A stretch of 64,000 nt of DNA, taken from contig VWZS01002872.1 of assembly GCA_013397075.1 (NCBI GenBank), forward strand, positions 1 through 64,000, written 5' to 3'. The DNA comes from Rhabdornis inornatus. Its lineage: Eukaryota > Chordata > Aves > Passeriformes > Rhabdornithidae. A model generated the notes under the pieces. It saw nothing but the letters and a program-made list of their open reading frames with translations. It was not told the origin of the DNA and searched no databases. How positions within the stretch are numbered: the stretch's first letter is position 1; every line of letters begins with the position of its first letter. Below are positions 23,401-33,493 of the stretch, in pieces. Both the position numbers and the translations under genes were made by a program.

Positions 23401-26400
23401 CAGGCATGTGACAGAGCACGACAGGACCCTGGAGCTCCTGGCTTCTTGATCTGACAGCAACAGAAGTACAAATACCTTGGGTTTGTTTGGGTGTGCTCGC
23501 ACAATGCTAGGAGAGACAGGAGACCCAAAGATATCACTTGTCTTCCCACCAGGTGGATTCATGCGTGGACGAGGCTGAGCAGAACTAGAGTCCTCAAAAA
23601 TGCCACTTTCTTTTCCTCCTGCAAGGCAGTTATTAAGACTTTTTTTCTAGATTAGTTTTATCACACTATATTTAAAAACAACAAAAAAAATACATATAAT
23701 TCAAGGACTTCTACAACCCTGCTGTCTAGGGATTTTGTCATATTTGCCTAGTTGAAATCCTTTGTTACAATTCACCTGCGGGTCTCAAACTGAGCTAACT
23801 GCTGATACAGCTCTCTAACAGAAGCTTCCTTTCATCATTTCTTAGAACCACAATGTGGAAAGAATTAAGACTTGAATGATGTGGTAAAAAGTCTGGGAAC
23901 GTGCAGATCACTGAAATATTCAAATATTCAGAAGTCTGAAGTGATTTGTTGTTCAAACCTACTCAGTATATAAAAATGCAACATAAAAAGACAGATCCCA
24001 GCATTCCAGTTTAGGAACACAAAACCATTCTATGCTGCAATTCAGAGCCAAGTCACACAGAAAGAGGGGGCAGCTTTTACCTGGAGGGTTTGTTCTTTTT
24101 GGAATGTTCTGAGGTTGTTCTGATGCTCCAAAGATATTAGATGCCATCCGATGTGGCCTGCTTGAAGAAGACACTTCTGTACTCCCAAAGACATTGCTAG
24201 AATCTCCCCCTGGAGGCTTCAATACCCTGTATCACAGAAGGAGAAACAAGATATGAAAATTAATTTGAAATTTATGGCATTCAACATATTTGATGTCCCC
24301 ATCCCATTCTCTCCTTGTATGTAATTATTCTGATTTTAATTTACTTTAGGTAATTCTGCTATATCCATGAAGTAACTACTTTTCAAGAGCTGTTTTAATA
24401 TTCTTAAGTTCAGCACAAGTATTGCCAACCTCCTGGTCAGTCAACTTCATCATTAAGGTATCTATGATTACATGGAATGATCCAAACACTGCCATCTACA
24501 TAAATGGCTACACTATCTATGGTGTTCCAGAAAGAACAGAGATTAAAACAAGGCATATGATGGTTAGGATTTTAAAAATAACCATTACAGAATCAGAATT
24601 TCTGCTAAACTGCACATACCAACTTTGAATCTGTGACACAATTCAAACCCATCCACTTTTAAATAAAAGCAGATGTTTCACAACTACTAAAAAATTTGCT
24701 AGTCTCAACCATCAGTTACCATAATAGCTGCTGTACTTTAGAATGGAGAGACAGAATACCAAAAAGCCAATTCTTTAGCGGTCAAGCTGCAAATCCATTA
24801 AAACGGAAGCTTTGCACCAGAGAATATCAAATGGATCTGCAGAAAAATTGGAGCTTACAACAGAAATCATCTGAATTCTTGAAAACTTACCGGAAGTCAT
24901 GCTTGTCCTTCAGTAGTAATTCCATAGTTAATGCCTAGGTCTTGTTCAACAGACTACAGGTCCTGGCCCAAAAAGGAACCAAACTACTATTTGAGAGCAG
25001 AATCAGTGGAATTAATTGGAAAATTAACAGAAAAAGCACATGAAAGAGATGAATACCTAAATATGGCTGGAAAGTAGTTCAGCAAAAAAAAGGACCTGGG
25101 GGTGCTGGTTGACAATGGCTGAACATGAGCTGGGTGTATCCAGGTAGGCAAGAAGGCCAATGACATCCTGGCCTGTACCAGGACCAATGTGGCCACCAGG
25201 ACCAGGTCAGTAACCTCTGCTGTGCACTGGTGAGGCACCTCAAATTGTGGAGGCAGTTTTGGGCCCCTCACTGTTGTGTTAGCTCTCCAGTGCTCTCGGC
25301 ACCAACTTGTTGGGTTGTCTTCTTTAATGAGCCAAGCAGCTAGTAGTTGCTATAAAGCTGTTTATTGCAAAAGCTCAGTCTCAAAAGCAAAAGTCAGAGA
25401 CAGTAAAGTTCATGCTAAGTTTTGGTATAGAGTCCCAAACAGAAGCAGAGGCTGCTCCCAAGGGTCCCAGCAGGGTCAGTGAAGCTGGGCAACTCTTATT
25501 TTCTTTGGGTGTTGATGATGGTGGCAAGACAGCAGGAATAAAAGCAAAGCAAAAGCAATGGCAAAAAGCACCAGCTCTCCCTAATGCATGTTCTTATATA
25601 GAAACTTCCTAAGAAGCTAAGGCACAAACTCAGACCACTATTTCTTAACCTATTAGAATTCTAATTTTTTAGCATGCCAGGCTACATATAAACTACACAT
25701 ATGCTCTATCTTGTTCTATCTGAAAAACGTAAGCAATATTCTTACTATAGCTTTATTATATCTAAAACTATGTTCTTGGAGCCTCTACAGAACCCCTAAG
25801 TATCTAAGACTATGTTTTTCAACCTTTACTAGAACTTTAACTTCTACACTGGCATCTAAGACCTTCTACTTACTAAAAGCACTTAAAACCCATTTTACTT
25901 ACTTGCTTGCTTATACCAAAACTTAAACTTATACTTCTACTTTATGTGTGAGTGGCTTAACATACTTCAATCTATCCAAAGACTTTAATTCAATCCCTGC
26001 ACTCTGATTTCTCTCTGAAGAATTCAGAAAGACTCCTGACTTACTGACTTCAGCATCTCAGGGCAAGAAAGAGTTCAAGTGGCTGGAGCATATCCATAGA
26101 AGAGTATGGAGCTGCGGAAGGGTCATGAGGAACAGCTGAGGGAGCTGGGGAGGCTCAGCCCAGAGAAAAGGAGGCTAAGGGGGAACCTTCTGGCTCTGCA
26201 CAACTCCCTGACAGGAGGGGGCAACCAGGGGGGACAGGCTCTGCTCCCAGGAACAGGAGCAGGACAAGAGGAAACAGCCGCAGGGGAGGCTGTGCCAGGG
26301 GAGGGTACACTGGACATCAGGAGGAATTTCTTCACAGGAAGGGCTGTTCAACATTGGAATGGGCTGCCCAGGGCAGTGGCAGAGTCATCATCCCTGGAGG

Positions 26401-29400
26401 CGTTCACAAAATGACTGAACATGGCACTTAATGCTCTGGTCTAGTTGACAAGTAGTCAAAGGTCGAACTCCATGATCTCAGAGGACTTTTCCAACCTTAA
26501 TGATTCTGGGCTTCTGTATCAAAAATAATTTTTACAGTTACATCTACCAATTGCCCACAGTCTTAGCAGCTGAAAAAAGCTAGTAGCTCAACTATACAAC
26601 TTCTAATCTGAACCCTGGCTCTGGAAACTAAAGTAACCTTTGCTTTTAAACCAGGAAAACAGTTATAAATTGCAAGATCTTGATCCCACCCGACCTGAAC
26701 ATAATTCAAATGTCAGTGGATTATTACAACCCCTCCTCTCCCTAGCCCTGTAACAGCAGCACATCATTACACGTGAGCTACACCAAGCATAAAGTGAGGT
26801 TCCTCGTGGTGCCAAATCTACTCCACTTTAAGATTTAATTTCACTAAAGTACAGATATTTGGCTGCTCTGTCAGAAAACGAGCTTTGTGTGCATTTCAGA
26901 TCTCAAGATGCAGAAAGCAGTTTTAGGCCTTTTGGGAAGGAGAAAAAAGTTCCTCTTTTAGTCTGGGAATAGTTTATATAAACAGTACTAGCCTCAGAGG
27001 GACTGTCTTTGCAGGCCAATTTCAATATTTTAACCCTTAGTATGATTGTGGATTTAATAAACGCCTTTAGCTTAACAAGTAAGTAGAATTTCAGCAGACA
27101 AGACAACTCCTTGTCCAAAGCACAGGTTAGAACACACAAAGTTTATTAATTTACAATTTAGCGTCCAACAGACTACAGATCCAGCCAGCCTCTGTGCTCT
27201 CCACATATCGTAGAAGACTTAAAGCAATATTGTATAGGTAAATTATGTATTTAAATAATTCACAATGGTCCAGAAAGCACGAGTCAGTTTAAATATTTAA
27301 AGTGGGGAGACTGAAGGGAAAGGGAACTCTACTTTAAAAAAGTCATTTGGGAAGGGGTCTCTGTTAAAATAGACTCTTCCCACATAATTTAAATTATTTT
27401 TGACTTTAACTGTTCTTTTCAGCTATTTTTAAACTGCATTTAGTCTTTGTTGCATTCCAACTACACCAAGTATACCAGCAAAGAGACCGAAAGGAAGTAA
27501 CAAGCTGTTTATACAGCTGGGATCTCTTACACCCCAGATTCATTCAACTTACCATGCTGTTTGCTTAACACATGCATATAAACATAGGAGGGAATAATAA
27601 AACAACTACATTCAGAGTTTTTTTGGTTTAAGAAAAACAGCCAGTCATAAGAATCAAATTACTTCTCATTCCTACAATGGGTTTTAAGAGCTATTGCAAA
27701 AATAAATTCTAGAGAAAAAATCCATGTTAAAAGTCTTGATAATTCAGTAACAATTCAAGATAATTCAAATAATTCAGATTCAATAGTTCAATTCGATAAT
27801 TCAAAATAAATTCAACACTGATTAATCTTATACTGTCCTCTTATTATCAGCTTAGTACACATAAGAAAACCCTACTTTTGAACAAATTAACCAGAGCCAT
27901 CACTGGTGGTGCTTACAATGTGGAAATCACATTTTCTGCCAGCATCATGCAAAATAATGTCTTGACTCTACATACACAAAATGGATTTACCTCAATTTCA
28001 AGAACTTCAAAATGCTGGGAACCTTCCAAGCATTACATAAACTTTCAAATGGCAGTGATACCAGGTTAATAAAATTCAAACTAATACAAAGTAATTCACA
28101 AGAATTATCAAAAATAACCTTGAAGTACAGCAACAAAGTCTGTCAGCTGATGCCAACAACAAAGAGGACAGGGCTTTGCACTTGTTCTCTCCAACCAAGT
28201 ACGTGGGAGACTGCAAAGCTATTTTCTTGCTGTGTAGCCTCTAGAGCACTGCTGGCCTCCGTGTACTACCACATACTCAGTTCTAGAGTAGAGAGACATA
28301 TAGGCCCCCACATCAAGTAAGAAAGGCAGATTTCACCTGTAAATCCTACCAAAGGAAAACAGCATGCTAAACTCAGCAAGCCAAGATGAGCTGCTTCAAC
28401 AGAGTACACAGAAATTTAATATATACTGTATAGTAACTTTAGTTTACACTTCAAAGTCATTTTAGTTTACATTGGTACTATGCCAGTTTATATAGAGACA
28501 TTTTTGTTTCTTGTAGCCAAGTACATTGGGTCTTTCTTCCCTTGGGAAGGTGTTGTTTTATTCTTTCAAATCACGAAAAAAAAAACCCTTTGTCTTCTAC
28601 AAAATCTAAATCTGCCTTTCTCTCCCTCCCCTCCAGCAGACCAGAAGTTTGTCTAAAAGAGCTAAATCAAGAGCCCTATTCTGCAAGTTTAAAAGACTCT
28701 GCTAATTGCTATGTTCTGTTCTGGCAGATTTGAAGAATTTTAATTAGTTCTTCTGATCTTTTTTTTATCCCCTACATTCTAACACACTTGAATTTTAATG
28801 CCCTTTTCTCATTAAGCCTTTCAGCCAACCTATGGAAGGCTTATCCATTACTTCAAGACTCCCTCTTCATTTTAACTTTTTTTTAATCCTGCCTGAAAGT
28901 TAAACATTGAAGTTTTACCACTTTTCAGACTGTTCTAATACAGTAGATAAGAGCTGCATTATACACAAGAGATTAGCAGAAAGCGAGTGTTGAGGTTTGG
29001 AACCGCAGGCTCTAAAACAAGACCAGAGGTTGTGGGGTGCTCCTGCTGTGGGATCAATAGAGACTCACGGCTCATCAAAAAGCTCACTCACATACCAACA
29101 GCAAGCTGTGTTACGCAGCCATACTCTTGATCTAAAAGCTCCAAGATATTTCACAGTGGCCCCAATGGGAGTAGAGGAACATGAGTTCCATTTCCAAGAT
29201 GGTTAAATTTACCATTGTCAGCTCTTTGCAGTAGTTGTGAAACTGCTCATACAGAGGACGAATCGAGAGTATGTTAATACAATGCATCTTTATAGTGCAC
29301 AACAGCAGAATGATACAACTGTCCTGCTTTGCTTTTAGAAGCTCTTAGACATGCAGTTCCGTGTTTTATTTTGAAAAAGTAAAACTTCCTTAAAAATACA

Positions 29401-30980
29401 AAGTGTCATTGTTGAAGTTTAATAAAATAAAACTAGGCAGCTAATTCAGCAAACTAGTTGCTCTATCACTGTACACATTTACAGGATCACTAGAAACACA
29501 CTTCACTGGAAAATTAAGTGAAAGCTTACACTTAAAACCTTCTTAGCATAATTTATTTCTAACAGTAATATCCCTGCATTATGAAGTTTTCAAAATGCAA
29601 ATACTTGTTTATAATGTTCTAGGCAAGAGTTTCATACTAGGAAGACTTTTTTTCCCCCCACTTCCACAGCTGGTGTTGGTTAGTGCCGGGGTTTGGAATT
29701 AGGCTCACTTTTAACTAGAGGAACTTCTACATACCAAGATCTGCAAAAAGACTTGCATTCTCACTAAACAAAGATTTGCTCAGGGAATGAACAGAATAAG
29801 CTGTGTCTTTAAACCACGTACTTTTGCCCTTGATGTCACAGGCCATGAGTCAATATAGTAAACGCCTTGGAGACCACGCTCCAAACTCGCTAAAGGAAGT
29901 TCCTGCGGTGCTGCCACGGGTACTGGTACAGGGCTGTGAGTGGCTCCAGCCTGCTCCCAGGCACCACCAACACACCCCAACACGGCAACGGGGAACAAGC
30001 TGTTAAGGCCACCTTTGCTCGCTGTTAACTAACACGTTGCAGTGGTCTGCCCAGAATCCCAATTTATGCGTTAAACGCGGTTTCAAAATTACTATGAGAA
30101 CAGACACTTCTCAGAGACATCACCAAGGACAGAGCACCCTCAAAGGTCTTCTCAAACCAGGTCACAGACTGGAGTGACTGGAATACGGGAAAACTTAAGG
30201 CATTCTTAGACACTTTGGAAACCCTTCCTCCTTCCCGCACGCGACAGCCTCCCAGATGGATTAACCACCGCACTCACGCCCTGCGGTATTCAGGGTATCT
30301 GCCCTCCTCCAAACAAAGCAATACACTTCAACTTCGTAGGGCGAAAACAAGCCGACATCTGCTTCTGCAGGCGTTTGTGCTGAATCCTCCCCCTCAGAGC
30401 TTCGCAGAGAGTAGCTGGGGTCCCTCGCTCCCCGTGAGCAGAAACATGGCGAGAGAAGGTGCTCCCTAGCGCCGGGCCCTTCTCCCCGCGCCGGAATCCC
30501 TGCAGGAGCTCCGGGGTCGAGCCGGGCGCGGCACCCGCGGGTACCCCGTCCGGCCCTGGGACTCTGCCTGTACGCCCCAAGCGTGGCCTCAGCCCGAGGC
30601 AGCACCGACGGGAGCGCAGTGCGGCCACTCCCCGCCCAGCCCGCGGGGCGCAGGACAAGTGAATTGAGGCACGGCGAACGCACCAGCCGCACGCTGGCTG
30701 CTATCCGGCGGTACGGGAGGTATGGGGCTGCGCTTCCGCCCGCCGCGGCGAAGAGGCCCTTCAGCGGGGACCCCATCTCCTCGGCCAGAGCCTGCCATCC
30801 CCGACCCGCCCTCCTATCCCCCTCACGGCACTCAACCGGAGCCCGTGCCTCCCGCGCCCGAAAAACGTCCCGCCGAGGACTCCACGCCGCCGCACGACTC
30901 TTCCCCCGCCCCGCCGAGCGTCCCCCGCCACCCCACCTGGAGCTAGGCTTGGCCGGCTCGGCCTCAGCGCCCTGAAACAT
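20262..30980 (-). CDS. JPT2: JPT2 (Jupiter microtubule-associated homologue 2, HN1L), complete, 5 exons
   Basis: Coding exons on the minus strand are 30937-30980, 24081-24226, 23476-23618, 21192-21237 and 20262-20446, giving 564 bases and 187 residues; the human protein has 190. All phases agree. The product carries the family's repeated PPGG motifs (KPPGGDSSNVFG, NPPGGKESGIF, NPPGGKTSDIFGSP, NPPGGKSSIAFY), MASNIFG, and the C-terminal [20 protein letters not shown] block. It is small, soluble and probably disordered, with no signal peptide or helix spanning a membrane. JPT2 in mammals is a cytosolic protein that binds NAADP and links it to calcium-release channels. IFGASEQPQNIPKRTNPPG and the exon DHIVLKEEE distinguish it from its paralogue JPT1. 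The ATG is in a strong Kozak context (GCCACCATG). The gene follows CRAMP1 in the same direction, as in mammals. Confidence 0.95.
21192..21237 (-). CDS. JPT2: JPT2 coding exon 4 (46 bp)
   Basis: A short exon: acceptor TTCTTTGCAG|GATCAC, donor GAAG|GTCAGC. Encodes DHIVLKEEEIPKKLE. Human JPT2 has DHVFLCEGEE at this place. Without this exon the reading frame between exons 3 and 5 does not join, which supports it. Confidence 0.85.
21530..21580 (+). mobile_element. short CR1 3' tail
   Basis: TTTTAGAGGCCTTCTCCAAC and CTTAAGGATTCATTGATT resemble the CR1 terminal segment. It lies in JPT2 intron 4, between the last two coding exons. Confidence 0.5.
22256..22636 (+). mobile_element. solo LTR in JPT2 intron 3
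   Basis: 381 bp with TG...CA ends: TGTCCTGGTTCCAGCCAGGG at the left, TAAACCACATCA at the right. Flanks ATTTC and GTTTC look like a 5-bp target duplication with one mismatch. No viral coding sequence is present, as expected of a solo LTR left by recombination. It lies between exons 3 and 4 (21192-21237 and 23476-23618) in antisense to JPT2. Confidence 0.75.
23476..23618 (-). CDS. JPT2: JPT2 coding exon 3
   Basis: Acceptor CTTGCAG|GA, donor AAG|GTATTTG. Encodes GKESGIFEDSSSAQPRPR, NPPGGKTSDIFGSPV and AHPNKPK. Ends in phase 0. Confidence 0.95.
24081..24226 (-). CDS. JPT2: JPT2 coding exon 2
   Basis: Acceptor GATACAG|G, donor CCAG|GTAAAAG. Encodes VLKPPGGDSSNVFG, then HRMASNIFGASEQPQNIPK and TNPPG, the diagnostic core of JPT2. 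Confidence 0.95.
25060..25271 (+). mobile_element. CR1 LINE, left half of interrupted copy
   Basis: ORF2-end text of CR1: GACCTGGGGGTGCTGGTTGA, ATCCTGGCCTGTACCAGGA, then GAGGCAGTTTTGGGCCCCTC. It breaks off at 25271 and resumes at about 26056 in the same orientation, so one copy was split by an LTR. It lies in JPT2 intron 1. Confidence 0.85.
25272..26055 (-). mobile_element. LTR inserted into a CR1 copy
   Basis: 784 bp with no similarity to the CR1 halves on each side. Read on the minus strand it begins TGCTGAAGTCAG and ends ACAACA, giving TG...CA ends. Flanks CCTCAC and TCTCAG are a plausible decayed 6-bp target duplication, a size usual for ERVK-type elements. It is younger than the CR1 it interrupts. 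Confidence 0.6.
26056..26520 (+). mobile_element. CR1 LINE, right half with 3' end
   Basis: Continues the copy at 25060: AAGAAAGAGTTCAAGTGGCT, GGAGCTGGGGAGGCTCAGCC, CATCAGGAGGAATTTCTTCA, GGGCTGCCCAGGGCAGTGGC, and the tail CTTTTCCAACCTTAATGATT. This is the well-known 3' end of avian CR1. An open frame of 102 codons here is a remnant of the ORF2 end plus 3' UTR, not a gene. Confidence 0.9.
27735..27812. repeat. degenerate AATTCA repeat
   Basis: Repeated units of AATTCA with spacers (AATTCAGTAACAATTCAAG, AATAATTCAGATTCAATAG, TCAATTCGATAATTCAAA). Lies in JPT2 intron 1. Confidence 0.6.
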
Positions 30981-31560
30981 GGTGGCACTCAACTCCACAC
31001 GCGCGCTCCAACCGCGCCGCGGGGAAAGCAGGTCGCCCCGCCTTGCCCAGCCGTTGGCCTATTTAGCTGCCCGTCATGACAAGCAGCTTATCGAACATAG
31101 TCCTCCCGCTCGAGATCCCGCCTGTTCGGCCAGCCTCGCAGAGGGAGGGAAGCTTAAAACAACCCGCGTCGGCGCTCATCCTGGGTGGCTTCCATTGGTT
31201 GTCTTGCCCGTCCGTCAGAGGAAACTGCACAGCCATTGGCTGGAGGGTGGGCGGGGCAGCGGAGGGCATTTAAAGCGACGGGGCGCGGAAGGTGTACGGG
31301 TCGTAGTGGTGGAGAGGGGTCCGGTGCTAGGCTCCATCTTACAGTCGGGACCTTATGTGAGGGTTTCACCTCCATATGGCGATGCAAAGCAGAAAACAGG
31401 AGGAAGATCATTGTACGGAATAATCTCAGGGAGGACTTCGTAACCTCCTGCCCTCCACAGCATTTCCGAGTTCGAGGATACCCAAGCCCCGCCCTCAGCC
31501 GCCAGTCCTCGGCAGCCCCTCAGGCGCGAAGGGAGCGTTGCCCGAGGTAGCGCCGGGGAT
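30440..31560 (-). promoter_or_regulatory. JPT2: CpG-island promoter of JPT2
   Basis: Dense CpG sequence covering JPT2 exon 1, with the start codon at 30980. Upstream on the minus strand are two CCAAT boxes (31194-31198 and 31235-31239) and a GC box (GGGCGGGG, about 31249), all 210-280 bases above the ATG and without a TATA box close by, typical of a housekeeping promoter. The island extends to about 31.6 kb, so it could also fire toward the plus strand. Confidence 0.75.
30937..30980 (-). CDS. JPT2: JPT2 coding exon 1
   Basis: Encodes MFQGAEAEPAKPSS plus two bases of an Arg codon. Donor AG|GTGGGG. The start ATG is preceded by GCCACC. This N terminus is the least conserved part of the family, but MFQ matches human JPT2. 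Confidence 0.9.
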
Positions 31561-31689
31561 TTTTAAGCGGCTCTCGGGAGCGCGGGCGACCCGGGCGAGC
31601 GAACAGGATATAGAGCGGAAAGGGCGCTGCAGCGCAAGCAGTTTGTTCAGTTTCTGGTCGTTAGAGTTGCTGAGAGAACTCAAATATAT

Positions 31690-33185
31690 GGTGCCCACTC
31701 AGCAGAGAACTGAGTCCCCTAAACTCACCAAAAAAGATGCGGTGACTCAGACTGAAGTCCCAAAATAACATGCAAAAACCTAATGTAGCCAACCCAGGCT
31801 TCGGCGGGCTGTAGCTAATGCCTGAGCCAGTCAGTGGATTGGACCAGTGAAGGACAGCTGCATCAGATATAACCAGGTGGATGACCTGCCCAGCCTGGTA
31901 GTAGAGCTACAAGACAAACTAGAAAGGCTGAGAGGTATTAGAAAATCAGAGAGAGACATAGACTGGTGGGACTACGCTCTGGCCTCCCTAAGACAGGAAG
32001 CCAACAGAAAGGAGATCCTGTATTCATCCACCAGCAAAGAGCAGGTACCAGCTGTGACGTGAGGAGCAAGTGGAAAGCAGACCATACTCGGGGAAGCAAG
32101 CAAAATTCTTGTTTGCCCACCTCACTTTTCCCTCACAATATCCTCATAGGCAAATTCAAGAAAAGTGGGTTGGATGAGTGTGATGGTGGGATGGATTGAG
32201 AACTGTCTGAGCGGCAGATCCCAAAGGCTTGTGATCAGTAGTACAGAGTAAAGTTGGAGACCTGTTGTAGTAGAGACAGGGTTCTCTGTTGGGCTCAGTG
32301 TTGTATAACTTGTTCATCGATGGTTGGATGAAAGAGCAGATGCCTGCTCAGCAAGTTCACTGCTGATACAAAACTCGGAGGAGTCACTGATAACTCAGAG
32401 GGACCTCAACAGCTTTGGGAGATGGGTAGAGAAGAACCTTCTGAAATTCAACAAGGGGGAATGCAGGTCCTGCACCTGTGGAGGAACAGCCTTGGTCACC
32501 AGTGCAGGCTGGGAGCAGCCTGCTGGACAGCAGTGCTGCAGGGTAGGACCTGGGTGTCCTGGTGCACAGCTGTCTGTCCCCGACCAGCTGTGTGCCTTGG
32601 GCCCAAGAAAGGCAATATCTGGGCCTTAGAAAGAGTATTGCCAGCAGGTTGAGGGAGGTGATCCTGCCCCTCAACTCAGCCCTGGTGAAGCCACATTTGG
32701 GGCATTGTTTACACATCTGGGCCTCACAGTACAAGAGAGACATGGAGCTCTTGGAGTAGTTCTGTCAGAGTGCTACTAAGTTGGTCAAGGGTCTGGAGAA
32801 TCTCTCTTATGAGGAAAGGCTGATGGAGTTGGACCTGTTCAACCTTGAGAAGAGATGGCTGAGAGGGGACCTCAATGTGTATAAATACCTAAAGGATGGG
32901 TATCAAGAGGATGGACCAGGCTGTTCTCTCTGGTGTCAGCCAGTAGAACAAGAGGCAGCAACTGATGCCCAGGTAGTTCCACCCAAACATGAGGAGGAAC
33001 TTCACTGTGCAATGACTGAGCATTGAACAGGCTGCCTAGAGAGGGTGTGGAGTCTCCCTCGCTGGAGATATTCCAGAACCATCTGGACACAGCCCTATGC
33101 CATGTGTTCTGGCATGATCCTGCTTGAGCAGGGAAATGAGATCAGATGACCCACTGTGGTCCCTTCCAAACTGATCTGTTCTGTG
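31690..33185 (+). mobile_element. CR1 LINE with ORF1 piece joined to 3' end
   Basis: The left half (31690-32062) has CR1 ORF1-like coding: DAVTQTE, then CIRYNQVDDLPSLVVELQDK and ERLRGIRKSERDIDWW, a CXXC-less relative of the usual zinc-knuckle and coiled-coil segment. The ORF1 frame is broken between about 31770 and 31847. From about 32160 the CR1 ORF2 end appears (CTTGTTCATCGATGGTTGGA-like text, AGAACCTTCTGAAATTCAAC, GGGAGGTGATCCTGCCCCTC) and it closes with the typical 3' end near 33185. Most of ORF2 is missing, so this is an internally deleted copy or two adjacent copies. It sits just upstream of the JPT2 promoter island. Confidence 0.8.
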
Positions 33186-33487
33186 GCTGTTACGTGTCGG
33201 GCCCCTATGCCTCACCTGGCTTTGTCAGTGTACACAGGGGTTGGCCAGCACAGCGTTGAGCAGAATCTGGCTGGTGTGATCCACCCTGCATCCTGGCACA
33301 TGTCCATGGTTTGCTCACATCTCTGTGGCTGAAGCATGGGATGACTACCGCATGAAAGCTGTTGGCTGCCTGAGGAAGCACTGGGAGGAGATGGTATAGC
33401 TGCACCTGCAGAGCCACCATTTGCATGGCCTTTCTAACCATTTTTCATTGACTGTAACATTACAAGCTAACATTTTCAGCTGAAGGT

Positions 33488-33493
33488 TTTATT
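33488..33493 (-). terminator. CRAMP1: candidate distal CRAMP1 polyA signal
   Basis: GTGAAATAAAACCTTC on the minus strand, with GT-rich sequence about 20-35 bases downstream. It lies between the CRAMP1 body and the CR1 copy upstream of JPT2. Alternatives are the AATAAA motifs at 36170 and 36554. Confidence 0.35.

Noticed and set aside
26106..26414. 102-codon plus-strand open frame
   Set aside because: It is the CR1 3' end (LRELGRLSPEKRRLRGNLLA, RRNFFTGRAVQHWNGLPRAV), a frame seen in thousands of CR1 copies.
30261..30998. 245-codon minus-strand open frame at the JPT2 promoter
   Set aside because: It contains JPT2 exon 1 (MFQGAEAEPAK...) but runs through a clear donor (AG|GTGGGG) into intron 1. 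The remainder is GC-rich intron with few stops and no family similarity.
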